Assembly (NCBI RefSeq): GCF_000423205.1 | Contig: NZ_AUHN01000005.1 | Coordinates: 186,001 to 250,000, forward strand | DNA from: Jonesia quinghaiensis DSM 15701 | GTDB taxonomy: Bacteria > Actinomycetota > Actinomycetes > Actinomycetales > Cellulomonadaceae | Length of the DNA stretch: 64,000 nucleotides | Direction: 5' to 3' | Shown here: positions 16,852 to 25,504 of the stretch, one piece after another | Layout: every line of letters begins with the position of its first letter | Numbering within the stretch: position 1 is the stretch's first letter | Position numbers and translations under genes: made by a program | The notes under the pieces: generated by a model | Seen by the model: the letters and a program-made list of their open reading frames with translations, nothing else | The model's database searches: none | What the model was told of the DNA's origin: nothing

Positions 16852-17856
16852 ATGAGTTACTCATCGACCCCCAACACAGACCGCATGGGGAGGGGGCCCA
16901 TCCGGAATCGGCCACAGGAGGTGCTTCCAGTTACTTTTCGGCTGGGGGACGAACGCCGTGGCAGCATTCGGCAAGCCCTTAAAAGCGGAGATGTAATCCG
17001 TATTCGACCGGGTGTTTATGGTTATCCTGCCGAATTTCAGGAGTTGGAAACCTACTCGCGGCAAAGACATTTAATGCTTCTAGATATTTCTGCTGCACGG
17101 GGAACAATGCCAAATACTGCGGTTTTTTCTCATGTATCGGCTGCCTTGTTGTGGGGCCTTCCCGTTGTGACACCAAGAGGGCGCCCACACCTCACTGACC
17201 CCCACTACGGTGGCGGGGCGTCAGCTTATGAGCGGCGACACCGTAGCGATGTCCCATCAGAACAGGTCGCACGGTTGAGTGGTTGTGCTGTGACAACGCT
17301 GGAGCGCACCGTTGTTGATTGTTTGCGAATTCTCTCTCCTGCTGAGGGATTTGTTATTGCGGATGCCGCATTGCAGTGTGGTCTTGATCGGGACGAAGCG
17401 CTGCGTATCAATTCAACGTTGTTGTTGCCCAGATATCGGCATCGCACGGAAACTGTTCTCCGTTTCGCCGATGCGAGATCAGCTTCGCCGGGAGAGTCGC
17501 GATTGCGCTATATGGCGATACTTGCTGGGCTTCCGGGACTTGAACCTCAGGTACGTGTGCCTCACAAGGAAGGTTATTACGAACTTGACTTGGGAATTCG
17601 AGCAGTGAGGTTAGGGCTCGAGTATGACGGGCTCGGCAAGTATGTGGGCGATGCTTTACGCGCTGAGAAGGTACGTGAACATCGTCTGCGTGATGCAGGG
17701 TGGAACCTGGTGCGTTTTATCGGGGAGGACTTGCGGCGACCTCACGATGTGGTGGCGAAGCTGAGGCAGGAAGCGGCACGGCTGGGTGTTACAGAGTTTG
17801 TGCCCGCCCCGGCTGTCTTGGCTGCCTCTCCTCAGCATCTGCCACCGAGATCCTAG
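16852..17856 (+). CDS. AbiEi-like winged-helix / DUF559 endonuclease-fold protein
   Basis: A 334-residue protein of a family common and variable in actinobacteria. The N-terminal part (about 25–110) looks like the AbiEi antitoxin winged helix (I-R-P-G-V-Y then S-H-V-S-A-A-L-L-W-G-L-P). The C-terminal part (about 212–300) resembles the Vsr/DUF559 PD-(D/E)XK-like fold: Glu215 in G-E-S-R-L-R, Asp246 in Y-E-L-D-L-G, L-E-Y-D-G at 256–260 and a basic R-E-H-R-L-R-D-A-G-W at 276–284. No toxin partner adjoins it, so it is not a simple toxin–antitoxin pair. Base composition looks lower in GC than its neighbours. The last four codons lie inside the right-hand palindrome. No good ribosome site precedes the ATG. 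The substrate is unknown. Confidence 0.75.
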   Translation: MSYSSTPNTDRMGRGPIRNRPQEVLPVTFRLGDERRGSIRQALKSGDVIRIRPGVYGYPAEFQELETYSRQRHLMLLDISAARGTMPNTAVFSHVSAALLWGLPVVTPRGRPHLTDPHYGGGASAYERRHRSDVPSEQVARLSGCAVTTLERTVVDCLRILSPAEGFVIADAALQCGLDRDEALRINSTLLLPRYRHRTETVLRFADARSASPGESRLRYMAILAGLPGLEPQVRVPHKEGYYELDLGIRAVRLGLEYDGLGKYVGDALRAEKVREHRLRDAGWNLVRFIGEDLRRPHDVVAKLRQEAARLGVTEFVPAPAVLAASPQHLPPRS

Positions 17857-17972
17857 ATATCGCGCTGAGATCCTTGCTCAGGGTAAGGATCTCATGCCGA
17901 TATATAGGATCTCGGCAGTGAAAGAAGCCGCGAGAAGAGAAGGGGCAGCGAGAAGAGAAGGGGCAGGGGCAG
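17845..17972 (+). repeat. Palindrome with purine tail (repeat element 3, right border of the DUF559 cassette)
   Basis: The left arm 17845–17874 is identical to that of element 2 over 30 bases; the right arm 17886–17915 differs from the perfect complement at four positions. A purine-rich tail follows (17916–17972) that includes two tandem 18-base copies (17931–17948 and 17949–17966). The element overlaps the end of the DUF559 gene (stop codon at 17854–17856) and runs to the ilvD stop codon, so it may also serve as terminator for both convergent genes. Confidence 0.85.
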
Positions 17973-17974
17973 GG

Positions 17975-19825
17975 TTAGTTATCGAACTGGGAGATGTCGC
18001 GCACGGCGCCCTTGTCTGCTGACAGCGCCATCGCGGCGTACGCCTTCAGCGCAGCAGAGACTTTACGCTCACGGGCTTTGGGCTTGTAGCCGCCGCCTGC
18101 TTCGAGGGCTGCGCGCCGTGTGGCCAGGGTTTCCTCATCGACCTCAAGCATGATGGAACGTTCTGGGATGTTGATGGTGATGATGTCACCGTCCTCAACC
18201 AATGCGATGGTGCCTCCTGCTGCAGCCTCAGGCGATACGTGCCCGATGGACAGCCCAGATGTTCCCCCGGAGAACCGCCCGTCGGTGATGAGCGCGCATT
18301 TGGCGCCTAGGCCACGGCCTTTGAGGAACGCAGTGGGGTACAGCATTTCTTGCATACCGGGCCCACCCTTTGGGCCTTCGTATCGCACAACAACAACGTC
18401 TCCAGCGGTGACGCGCTTTTTAAGGATTGCGTCAACGGCGTCCTCTTGGGATTCGACCACAACTGCTGGCCCAGAGAACGTCCAGATCGATTCATCGACG
18501 CCGGCTGTTTTGACAACGCAACCATCGATTGCCACGTTCCCGCGCAGTACGGCGAGGCCACCGTCTTTTGAGTACGCGTGTTCAACATCGCGGATGCAGC
18601 CGTTTTCGCCGTCAACATCGAGGGATTCCCAGCGTTCGGACTGGGAGAACGCTGTTGCTGAGCGTTTGCAACCTGGGGCTGCATGGAACAGTTCTAGCGC
18701 TGTCTCCGTCGTTGCGCCGGAGCGGATGTCCCAGTCGGAGAGCCATTGTTGAAGTGTTGGGGTGTGCACTGTGGACACGTCAGTGTTCAGCAGCCCGGCC
18801 CGGTGTAGTGCGCCGAGGATTGCGGGGACTCCGCCTGCGCGGTGGACGTCTTCCATCAGGTAAGTCCCGTTGGGGGCTACTTTACTGAGGCATGGGACGT
18901 TGCGGGATAGTTTGTCGATGTCCGTCATCGTGAACGGTACGTTGCCTTCTTGCGCTGCGGCAAGGAGGTGAAGGATGGTGTTGGTTGACCCGCCCATGGC
19001 GATGTCGAGGGCCATGGCGTTTTGGAATGCCTCGAAGGAGGCAATAGAGCGCGGCAAGACAGAGTGATCGTCATCGTTGTAGTACCGCTTGGTGATGTCA
19101 ACGATTGCTTTTCCGGCGTCTTCGTAGAGTGCGCGGCGCGCCGTGTGCGTTGCTAGCGTGGATCCGTTGCCTGGCAGTGCCAAACCGAGTGCCTCGGTGA
19201 GGCAGTTCATGGAGTTCGCGGTGAACATCCCTGAGCATGAGCCGCAGGTTGGGCAGGCATTTTCTTCGATTTGTTGCAGGTCTGCGTCGGAGATGGAGTC
19301 GTCCACGGCGCCGGACATTGCGTGGACGAGGTGGAGGCGTTTGGTGACTTTGCCGTCAACGAGTGTTGCGGTGCCGCCTTCCATGGGGCCACCGGACACG
19401 AAGACGGTGGGGATGTTGAGGCGTAGGGCCGCGTTGAGCATTCCGGGTGTTATTTTGTCGCAGTTGGAGATGCAGATGAGGGCGTCAGCGCAGTGCGCTT
19501 CGACCATGTATTCCACAGAGTCTGCAATGAGGTCTCGTGAGGGCAGGGAGTACAGCATCCCGCCGTGGCCCATGGCGATGCCGTCGTCGACGGCGATGGT
19601 GTTGAATTCGCGGGGGATTCCTCCGGCGGCTTTGATTGCTTCGGAGACGATGCGCCCCACCGGTTGGAGGTGGGTGTGGCCGGGGACGAACTCGGTGAAG
19701 GAGTTCGCCACTGCGATAATGGGTTTACCAAAGTCGTTTCCGTCGACGCCTGCTGCGCGCAAAAGCGCGCGGGCGCCGGCCATGTTTCGTCCGTGGGTGA
19801 CTGTGCGTGAACGCAATTGAGGCAT
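17975..19825 (-). CDS. ilvD: Dihydroxy-acid dehydratase
   Basis: A 616-residue Fe-S enzyme of branched-chain amino acid synthesis that dehydrates 2,3-dihydroxy-3-methylvalerate and -isovalerate to the keto acids. Cluster cysteines are visible in [11 protein letters not shown] and in [18 protein letters not shown]. The C-terminal [19 protein letters not shown] segment is intact. Length fits the E. coli-type long form. No other ilv gene is adjacent. Its stop codon abuts the purine tail of repeat element 3. Confidence 0.96.
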   Translation of the reverse strand: MPQLRSRTVTHGRNMAGARALLRAAGVDGNDFGKPIIAVANSFTEFVPGHTHLQPVGRIVSEAIKAAGGIPREFNTIAVDDGIAMGHGGMLYSLPSRDLIADSVEYMVEAHCADALICISNCDKITPGMLNAALRLNIPTVFVSGGPMEGGTATLVDGKVTKRLHLVHAMSGAVDDSISDADLQQIEENACPTCGSCSGMFTANSMNCLTEALGLALPGNGSTLATHTARRALYEDAGKAIVDITKRYYNDDDHSVLPRSIASFEAFQNAMALDIAMGGSTNTILHLLAAAQEGNVPFTMTDIDKLSRNVPCLSKVAPNGTYLMEDVHRAGGVPAILGALHRAGLLNTDVSTVHTPTLQQWLSDWDIRSGATTETALELFHAAPGCKRSATAFSQSERWESLDVDGENGCIRDVEHAYSKDGGLAVLRGNVAIDGCVVKTAGVDESIWTFSGPAVVVESQEDAVDAILKKRVTAGDVVVVRYEGPKGGPGMQEMLYPTAFLKGRGLGAKCALITDGRFSGGTSGLSIGHVSPEAAAGGTIALVEDGDIITINIPERSIMLEVDEETLATRRAALEAGGGYKPKARERKVSAALKAYAAMALSADKGAVRDISQFDN

Positions 19826-19867
19826 CGGAAGACCAACTCTCAGCGAGGGCAGTTAGCGAGTGAAACA

Positions 19868-19895
19868 ATCCTAATCCTGTCCATAAGTTGAGCAA
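19868..19895 (-). promoter_or_regulatory. Candidate ilvD promoter
   Basis: On the minus strand a -35 like TTGCTC (19890–19895) and a -10 like TAGGAT (19868–19873) are separated by 16 bases, 43 bases upstream of the ilvD start. This is the best sigma-A match in the gap between ilvD and mfd. Confidence 0.4.
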
Positions 19896-20036
19896 TGTAA
19901 CGTCCACCTGTTGGATGTTTTCCCACGTGGATTGCTGTTCACGTTATGCGCAGACATGGCCGATGTCAGAGCGGTCTGGCATGATTCCTGAGGCGGGTTT
20001 GCGGCCCGCCCCGAACCACACTGTGAAAAGGACCTC

Positions 20037-23000
20037 ATGAATCTCTCGGGAATCCTCCCTGTCCTACAGCGCGACTCTGCTGTGGAAAAGAGCTTGGAGT
20101 TGGCCCGTTCTGGCGCGCCAGCAAAAATCATTGCCAGCCCTGGGGTGCGCCCACCGCTGCTTGCAGCGGTGTCCCAGGCGCTTCGTGAGGTCAATGCCGC
20201 GCGTGCGTCTGCTGGGCAAGATCAGCCGCGCACCGTGATTGTGGTGACCGCAACGGGACGTGAAGCCGATGAACTTGCTGCTGCGCTGCGTTGCTACTTG
20301 CCCGCTGATTCGGTGGCGACACTCCCTGCGTGGGAAACCCTGCCCCACGAGCGCCTGTCACCGCGTTCTGACACGGTGGCTCGGCGTTTGGCTGTATTTC
20401 GTCGTCTTGCCCACCCCACAGCGGATGGGATCACCGGCACTATTGAGGTGCTGACCATGCCGGTGCGGGCCTTGCTGCAACCTGTGGTGCAAGGGCTAGG
20501 AGATTTAGCTCCTGTGCGGTTGCGTACAGGTGACGATGCGGACCTCACCCAGGTCGCTACGGAGTTGGCGCAAGCGGCGTACGCCCGTGTTGACATGGTG
20601 GAACGGCGCGGCGAATTTGCAGTTCGTGGTGGCATTCTCGATGTATTTCCACCGCATGAGTCACACCCGCTACGTATTGAGTTTTTTGGTGACGAGGTTG
20701 ATGAGATCCGTTACTTCGCGGTAGCGGATCAGCGTTCCCTTGATGAGGCGTCAGATGGCCTATGGGCCCCGCCGTGCCGTGAATTGCTCCTGACAGACGA
20801 CATTCGCCAGCGCGCCCATGCTCTTGCTGCGCAAGTGCCTGGCGCGGCAGAAATGCTGGAAAAAATGGCGCAGGGCATCGCGGTCGAGGGGATGGAATCT
20901 CTGACCCCAGCGTTGGTGGACCAGATGATCCCCGTGATGGATCTATTCCCAGATAACGTCATGGTTGTTGTCAATGAACCAGAGCGGGTGCGGCGCCGCG
21001 CCCATGATCTGGTGCAAACAACTCAAGAGTTCCTCGCAGCTGCATGGACCAGTGCCGCAGCGGGCGGTAATACACCTATTGATCTCTCGGCGGCGTCTTT
21101 CCTCACCATTGAACAGGTGCGTCACCTTGGTGAACAGCGTGGGTTGACGTGGTGGAACATCGCCGCATTTGGGTTAGGGGAATCCCCAGCAGGTGATGGC
21201 TATGATGACACTCCAACTGGCCCTGGTGGGGTGCCCCAGTCGGGGCCGGTGCCAGACTTTGACGACGATGCCTCAACCATTGTGCGGATCACCACCCGTG
21301 ATGTGCAGGCATATCGCGGCGAGTTAGACCGGGCACTGGACGATGTGAAGGGCCTGCAATCAGCTGGGTGGTTGTTGATCCTCACCACTGAAGGTCACGG
21401 CCCAGCACAACGCCTCGTGGAGCAACTGGCGGCGTTGGATGTCACTGCGCGCCTTGGTGATGACCTCACGCAGGAACCCGAGAGTGGCATCGTGCATGTG
21501 GTGCCTGCGCCGGTTGGGCCAGGGTTTGTTGCCCCAGACCTCAAACTTGCCGTATTTTCCGAGAACGACCTCACCGGCAGGTCAGGGGCCACCACTCGAG
21601 ACATGCGGAAAATGCCCTCACGGCGGCGCAACGTGGTGGACCCACTGCAATTGCGTGCCGGTGACTTTGTGGTGCACGAGCAGCATGGTGTGGGAAAGTT
21701 CGTGGAACTGGTGCAACGCACACTTGGTGCACCCGGTAACCAAGCAACCCGTGAATACTTGGTCATTGAGTACGCGGCGTCGCGTAAGGGGCAACCAGGT
21801 GACCGCCTTTTTGTTCCCATGGACCAGCTGGACCAAGTCACCAAATACACCGGTGGAGAATCGCCGTCCGTCAATAAAATGGGTGGCACGGACTGGCAAA
21901 AAACCAAAGCGAAAGCCCGCAAAGCGATTAAACAGATCGCTGGCGAACTGATTCGCTTGTACTCCGCGCGCATGGCAACGAAAGGTTTTGCTTTCTCCCC
22001 AGACACCCCCTGGCAGCGCGAACTAGAAGACGCCTTCGCGTACATCGAAACCCCTGATCAACTCGCCACCATCGATGAGGTCAAAGCGGACATGGAGAAA
22101 TCCATCCCCATGGACCGTCTCATCTGCGGTGACGTGGGATATGGAAAAACCGAAATCGCGGTACGTGCCGCATTTAAGGCAGTGCAAGACGGTAAGCAGG
22201 TCGCGATCCTGGTGCCAACGACCCTGCTCGTCCAGCAGCACTATGACACGTTCTCGGAACGGTACTCAGGCTTCCCTGTGGTGGTGAAGGCGTTGTCACG
22301 GTTCCAAAGTGAAAAGGACTCCAAAGAAATCATCAAGGGGTTATCTGAAGGCAGCGTAGACGTTGTCATCGGTACCCACCGTTTGCTGTCAGGGTCTGTG
22401 CACTTCAAAGAACTTGGCCTCGTTGTTATTGACGAAGAGCAACGTTTTGGAGTGGAACACAAAGAAACCCTCAAACAACTCCGCACCAACGTTGACGTGT
22501 TGGCGATGTCCGCCACACCCATCCCGCGCACACTTGAGATGGCTGTCACCGGGATCCGTGAAATGTCCACATTGGCGACCCCACCCGAGGAACGCCACCC
22601 GGTGCTGACCTATGTGGGCGCGGCAGAAGACAAACAGATCACTGCTGCGATCCGCCGTGAACTGCTCCGTGAAGGGCAAGTCTTCTTTGTGCACAACAAA
22701 GTGGAAACCATTGAGTCCACCGCATCTAGGCTCATGGAGCTCGTCCCCGAAGCACGGGTACGCGTTGCCCACGGGAAAATGAACGAACACGAACTTGAAC
22801 AAGTCATCCTCGACTTCTGGGAAAAACGGTTCGACGTCCTGGTATCCACCACCATCATCGAAACCGGGTTGGACGTCTCCAACGCCAACACCTTGATTGT
22901 TGAACGCTCCGACGTGATGGGCTTATCGCAATTGCACCAACTCCGTGGCCGTGTGGGCCGTGGCCGCGAACGCGCGTACGCCTACTTCTTCTTCCCACCA

Positions 23001-23702
23001 GACAAACCACTGACAGAAACAGCCCACGAACGCCTCCAAACTATCGCCGCAAACACTGACCTCGGATCGGGTATGCGTGTGGCCATGAAAGACCTCGAAA
23101 TTCGTGGTGCCGGTAACCTGCTCGGTGGCGAACAATCAGGGCACATTGCAGGTGTTGGGTTCGATCTCTACATGCGCATGGTGGGGGAGGCCGTTGCAGA
23201 CTTCCGCGGTGAATCACCAGAGGAAACACCAGAAGTCCAAATCGAACTTCCCATCGACGCTCACCTACCCCACGACTATGTGGCCCACGAACGCCTACGC
23301 CTGGAGGCATACCGCAAAATCGCGGCAGCCACGACCCCCAGCCAACTCGACGATGTGCGTGGTGAGCTCGTGGACCGCTACGGCCACCTGCCAGTCGAAG
23401 TGGCAAACCTCTTCGAGGTTGCCACGTTCCGCAACGAAGTCCGTGACATCGGGCTACGCGATGTCACGGTGCAAGGCAAATTTGTACGCTTTGCACCTCT
23501 CGAACTACCCGAGTCAGCAACCCTCAAACTGAAACGCCTCTACCCAGGGTCCATGATCAAACCTGTGGTGCGGACCGTCCTGGTGCCATACCCCACCACG
23601 GCGCGCATCGGCGGGGCACCACTACGTGGTGTGGACCTCATCGAGTGGGCGCGCAAGTTCATCGACACCATCGTGAAACCAACCCTGGACCCTCCCGCAT
23701 AA
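20037..23702 (+). CDS. mfd: Transcription-repair coupling factor
   Basis: A 1221-residue helicase-like protein that removes RNA polymerase stalled at DNA damage and recruits UvrA. The N-terminus (to about 330) is the UvrB-homology region (R-R-G-E-F-A-V-R-G-G-I-L-D-V-F-P). The RNA polymerase interaction domain follows near 540–610 (D-F-V-V-H-E-Q-H-G-V-G-K-F). The RecG-like translocase has Walker A G-D-V-G-Y-G-K-T-E near 699 and D-E-E-Q near 797, and the TRCF domain forms the C-terminus. Length is normal for Mfd. It is divergent from ilvD, with an AAAAGG ribosome site before ATG 20037. Confidence 0.96.
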   Translation: MNLSGILPVLQRDSAVEKSLELARSGAPAKIIASPGVRPPLLAAVSQALREVNAARASAGQDQPRTVIVVTATGREADELAAALRCYLPADSVATLPAWETLPHERLSPRSDTVARRLAVFRRLAHPTADGITGTIEVLTMPVRALLQPVVQGLGDLAPVRLRTGDDADLTQVATELAQAAYARVDMVERRGEFAVRGGILDVFPPHESHPLRIEFFGDEVDEIRYFAVADQRSLDEASDGLWAPPCRELLLTDDIRQRAHALAAQVPGAAEMLEKMAQGIAVEGMESLTPALVDQMIPVMDLFPDNVMVVVNEPERVRRRAHDLVQTTQEFLAAAWTSAAAGGNTPIDLSAASFLTIEQVRHLGEQRGLTWWNIAAFGLGESPAGDGYDDTPTGPGGVPQSGPVPDFDDDASTIVRITTRDVQAYRGELDRALDDVKGLQSAGWLLILTTEGHGPAQRLVEQLAALDVTARLGDDLTQEPESGIVHVVPAPVGPGFVAPDLKLAVFSENDLTGRSGATTRDMRKMPSRRRNVVDPLQLRAGDFVVHEQHGVGKFVELVQRTLGAPGNQATREYLVIEYAASRKGQPGDRLFVPMDQLDQVTKYTGGESPSVNKMGGTDWQKTKAKARKAIKQIAGELIRLYSARMATKGFAFSPDTPWQRELEDAFAYIETPDQLATIDEVKADMEKSIPMDRLICGDVGYGKTEIAVRAAFKAVQDGKQVAILVPTTLLVQQHYDTFSERYSGFPVVVKALSRFQSEKDSKEIIKGLSEGSVDVVIGTHRLLSGSVHFKELGLVVIDEEQRFGVEHKETLKQLRTNVDVLAMSATPIPRTLEMAVTGIREMSTLATPPEERHPVLTYVGAAEDKQITAAIRRELLREGQVFFVHNKVETIESTASRLMELVPEARVRVAHGKMNEHELEQVILDFWEKRFDVLVSTTIIETGLDVSNANTLIVERSDVMGLSQLHQLRGRVGRGRERAYAYFFFPPDKPLTETAHERLQTIAANTDLGSGMRVAMKDLEIRGAGNLLGGEQSGHIAGVGFDLYMRMVGEAVADFRGESPEETPEVQIELPIDAHLPHDYVAHERLRLEAYRKIAAATTPSQLDDVRGELVDRYGHLPVEVANLFEVATFRNEVRDIGLRDVTVQGKFVRFAPLELPESATLKLKRLYPGSMIKPVVRTVLVPYPTTARIGGAPLRGVDLIEWARKFIDTIVKPTLDPPA

Positions 23703-23738
23703 ACGCCAAAAACGTGATGAGGGTAGAAAAATACCTTG

Positions 23739-23783
23739 TCGTTGTCCGTCCCTGCCCTGTTGGATAGGGGACGTACAACGACC
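23739..23783 (+). terminator. Hairpin between mfd and rtcB
   Basis: Arms 23739–23753 and 23769–23783 pair over 15 bases with one mismatch around a 15-base loop. The hairpin ends right before the AAGGAG of rtcB, so it may be the mfd terminator, an rtcB leader hairpin, or both. Confidence 0.5.
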
Positions 23784-23794
23784 AAGGAGTCACC

Positions 23795-25027
23795 ATGACC
23801 AGTACCTCACCTTTCCCTGTTGCCCTGTCCGGCGCCGCAACCTCCACTCTGATGTGGGCGCATGAACACGACGTTGAGCAGCAAGCACTCGCTCAACTAC
23901 GCAACATTGCAGCCCTGCCGTGGGTTGAAGGGGTACGAGTCATGCCGGACGTTCACCTGGGCAAAGGTGCAACCGTTGGCTCCGTCATCGCAATGCGGGA
24001 CGCAGTGTCACCTAACGCGGTAGGGGTGGACATCGGGTGCGGAATGATTGGTGTTCGCACCTCACTGACCGAAAACGACCTGCCCGACGACCTCAGCACA
24101 CTGCGCTCGAACTTCGAACGCGCCGTCCCGGTAGGGTTCCACGCCCACAAAACACCTGTGAACATCGCAAAAATCCCAGAAATCGCGGTGCCCACCCTGT
24201 CCCACTCATTCGCCGCACACACCGATGCATTGTGGAACCGTGTGGGGAGCCTGCACCACGGTGTCGACGCCCTAGAAACCAGGGCCCGCCGCCAACTGGG
24301 CACACTGGGCGGTGGAAACCACTTCATCGAACTGTGCCGAGACCAAGACGGACAGATCTGGTTGCAACTGCACTCAGGGTCACGCAACATCGGCAAAGAA
24401 ATCGCTGAACGCCACGTCAACATCGCCAAAGGACTCGACCACAACCTCGGACTACCAGACCGTGACCTGGCCGTTTTCCTGTCCGGCACCACCGAAATGG
24501 ACGCGTACCTCAACGACCTCACCTGGGCGCAAGAGTACGCGGCGCGCTCGCGGGAAGTTATGATGCGTCTCATCGTTGATCAGGTGCGCCGGGCATTCCC
24601 AACCCGTGATGTCACGTTTGAACCGGCAGTGAACGTGCACCACAACTACGTGGCGGAGGAAGAAATCGACGGCCAACGCCTCATCGTGACCCGCAAGGGT
24701 GCGATCCGGGCGGGACGTTCAGAGCTTGGTTTGATCCCGGGGTCAATGGCTACCGGCTCGTACATTGTGCGTGGGTTGGGTAACCCGGCGTCGTACTTCT
24801 CGGCGTCGCACGGTGCGGGGCGCAAAATGTCGAGGAATCAGGCGAAAAAGCGTTTCACACTGGACGACCTTGCCGTGCAAACCGCTGGGGTTGAATGCCG
24901 TAAAGACGCTGGGGTCCTTGATGAAATCCCTGGTGCCTACAAGGATTTGGACTCCGTTATTGCGGCGCAGTCGGACCTCGTTGAGGTTGTTGCCCGCCTC
25001 GAAACCCTGCTGTGTGTCAAGGGATGA
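23795..25027 (+). CDS. rtcB: RtcB family RNA ligase
   Basis: A 410-residue GTP- and Mn2+-dependent ligase joining RNA 2',3'-cyclic-phosphate or 3'-phosphate ends to 5'-OH ends. Motifs: D-V-H-L-G-K-G-A-T-V-G, the metal-site Cys in V-G-V-D-I-G-C-G-M-I-G, G-G-G-N-H-F-I-E-L, and the guanylated His in S-A-S-H-G-A-G-R-K-M-S-R near 337. It is of the shorter bacterial type. No archease or rtcA is adjacent, so it probably acts as a stand-alone repair or tRNA/rRNA ligase. ATG 23795 follows AAGGAG. Confidence 0.93.
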   Translation: MTSTSPFPVALSGAATSTLMWAHEHDVEQQALAQLRNIAALPWVEGVRVMPDVHLGKGATVGSVIAMRDAVSPNAVGVDIGCGMIGVRTSLTENDLPDDLSTLRSNFERAVPVGFHAHKTPVNIAKIPEIAVPTLSHSFAAHTDALWNRVGSLHHGVDALETRARRQLGTLGGGNHFIELCRDQDGQIWLQLHSGSRNIGKEIAERHVNIAKGLDHNLGLPDRDLAVFLSGTTEMDAYLNDLTWAQEYAARSREVMMRLIVDQVRRAFPTRDVTFEPAVNVHHNYVAEEEIDGQRLIVTRKGAIRAGRSELGLIPGSMATGSYIVRGLGNPASYFSASHGAGRKMSRNQAKKRFTLDDLAVQTAGVECRKDAGVLDEIPGAYKDLDSVIAAQSDLVEVVARLETLLCVKG

Positions 25028-25068
25028 CGTTGCGCAGAACCCCGACAAGGGGAGCGCGCTCAATGTTT

Positions 25069-25104
25069 ACGTCACATTCTTTCCACGTGGAAAGAATGTG
25101 ACGT
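25069..25104. terminator. 36-bp perfect palindrome after rtcB
   Basis: The sequence is identical to its own complement over 36 bases, centred on CCACGTGG, with no loop. As RNA it would form a stem with a tight turn and could end the rtcB transcript. As DNA it would be an unusually long symmetric site. No T-run follows. Confidence 0.55.
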
Positions 25105-25142
25105 GAACGATACCTGGCGATCTGTTTCAACCATCAACCAAG

Positions 25143-25170
25143 TGGCATACTTGAAGCATCATGTATGCCA
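25143..25170. promoter_or_regulatory. 28-bp imperfect palindromic operator over the leader-peptide start
   Basis: TGGCATAC (25143–25150) and GTATGCCA (25163–25170) are exact inverted repeats, and the 12 bases between them are mostly symmetric too. The site covers a plausible -10 element CATACT (25146–25151) and the ATG at 25161, placing the transcription start at or near the ATG (a leaderless message). A repressor binding here would block the whole transporter operon. The regulator is not recognisable from this window. Confidence 0.5.
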
Positions 25171-25238
25171 ACACAGTTCAGAAGTCACACGCCGTGGTCC
25201 GCGTCACTGCCACCACGTGCTGTTGCTGTTGTTGTTGA
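25161..25238 (+). CDS. Poly-cysteine leader peptide of the Dpp-type operon
   Basis: A 25-codon ORF upstream of the transporter operon. Residues 20–25 are six consecutive cysteines (codons TGC TGT TGC TGT TGT TGT), directly followed by the stop TGA. Small ORFs with consecutive Cys codons are known in actinobacteria as cysteine-responsive attenuators: slow translation when Cys-tRNA is scarce changes expression of sulfur genes downstream. A GTG at 25194 could be an alternative start and keeps the cysteine run. No strong ribosome site precedes the ATG, which suits a leaderless message. A hairpin-prone GC-rich stretch (GCCCG/CGGGC) follows the stop. This is the main clue that the transporter handles a sulfur compound. 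Confidence 0.75.
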   Translation: MYANTVQKSHAVVRVTATTCCCCCC

Positions 25239-25441
25239 TTCCCGCCCGTGACAGCCGGGCCTGACCTGCACATACTAACGCAGTCGGCCCAACCTCACGG
25301 TGGCCCCCTTGGCGACTACGCCACGGCGAGGACACCGGAACTGTCACAGACGTTTCCGTGAAAAACCGCCCCGCGCACGCCGATACACGGCACTTCCTTG
25401 CGCATCCTTTCGGGCTCATGAACCAGTGACGCAACAGCCAG

Positions 25442-25490
25442 CTGCAGGTGCAGGTACCGCGTCACGCATTCCCACCCCAAGCACCTGCAG
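25442..25490 (+). promoter_or_regulatory. Inverted repeat before the binding-protein gene
   Basis: CTGCAGGTGC (25442–25451) and GCACCTGCAG (25481–25490) are perfect inverted repeats separated by 29 bases, ending 14 bases before the ATG at 25505. It could be an attenuation hairpin that responds to the leader peptide or shields the ribosome site. The rest of 25239–25441 shows no gene. Confidence 0.4.
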
Positions 25491-25504
25491 AACGGAACGC
25501 CCTC

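Noticed and set aside
16852-17856. A type IV AbiE toxin–antitoxin pair
   Set aside because: Only the AbiEi-like N-terminal fold is present, fused to a nuclease-like domain; no AbiEii nucleotidyltransferase gene adjoins it.
16671-17915. A classical insertion sequence with terminal inverted repeats and transposase
   Set aside because: The enclosed protein has no DDE, HUH or serine/tyrosine recombinase motif, and I see no target-site duplication at the outer ends.
19840-19884. A branched-chain amino acid leader peptide before ilvD (14 codons with Ile, Ile, Val, Leu on the minus strand)
   Set aside because: The regulatory residues are scattered rather than consecutive, there is no terminator/antiterminator pair, and the best promoter candidate lies downstream of its ATG.
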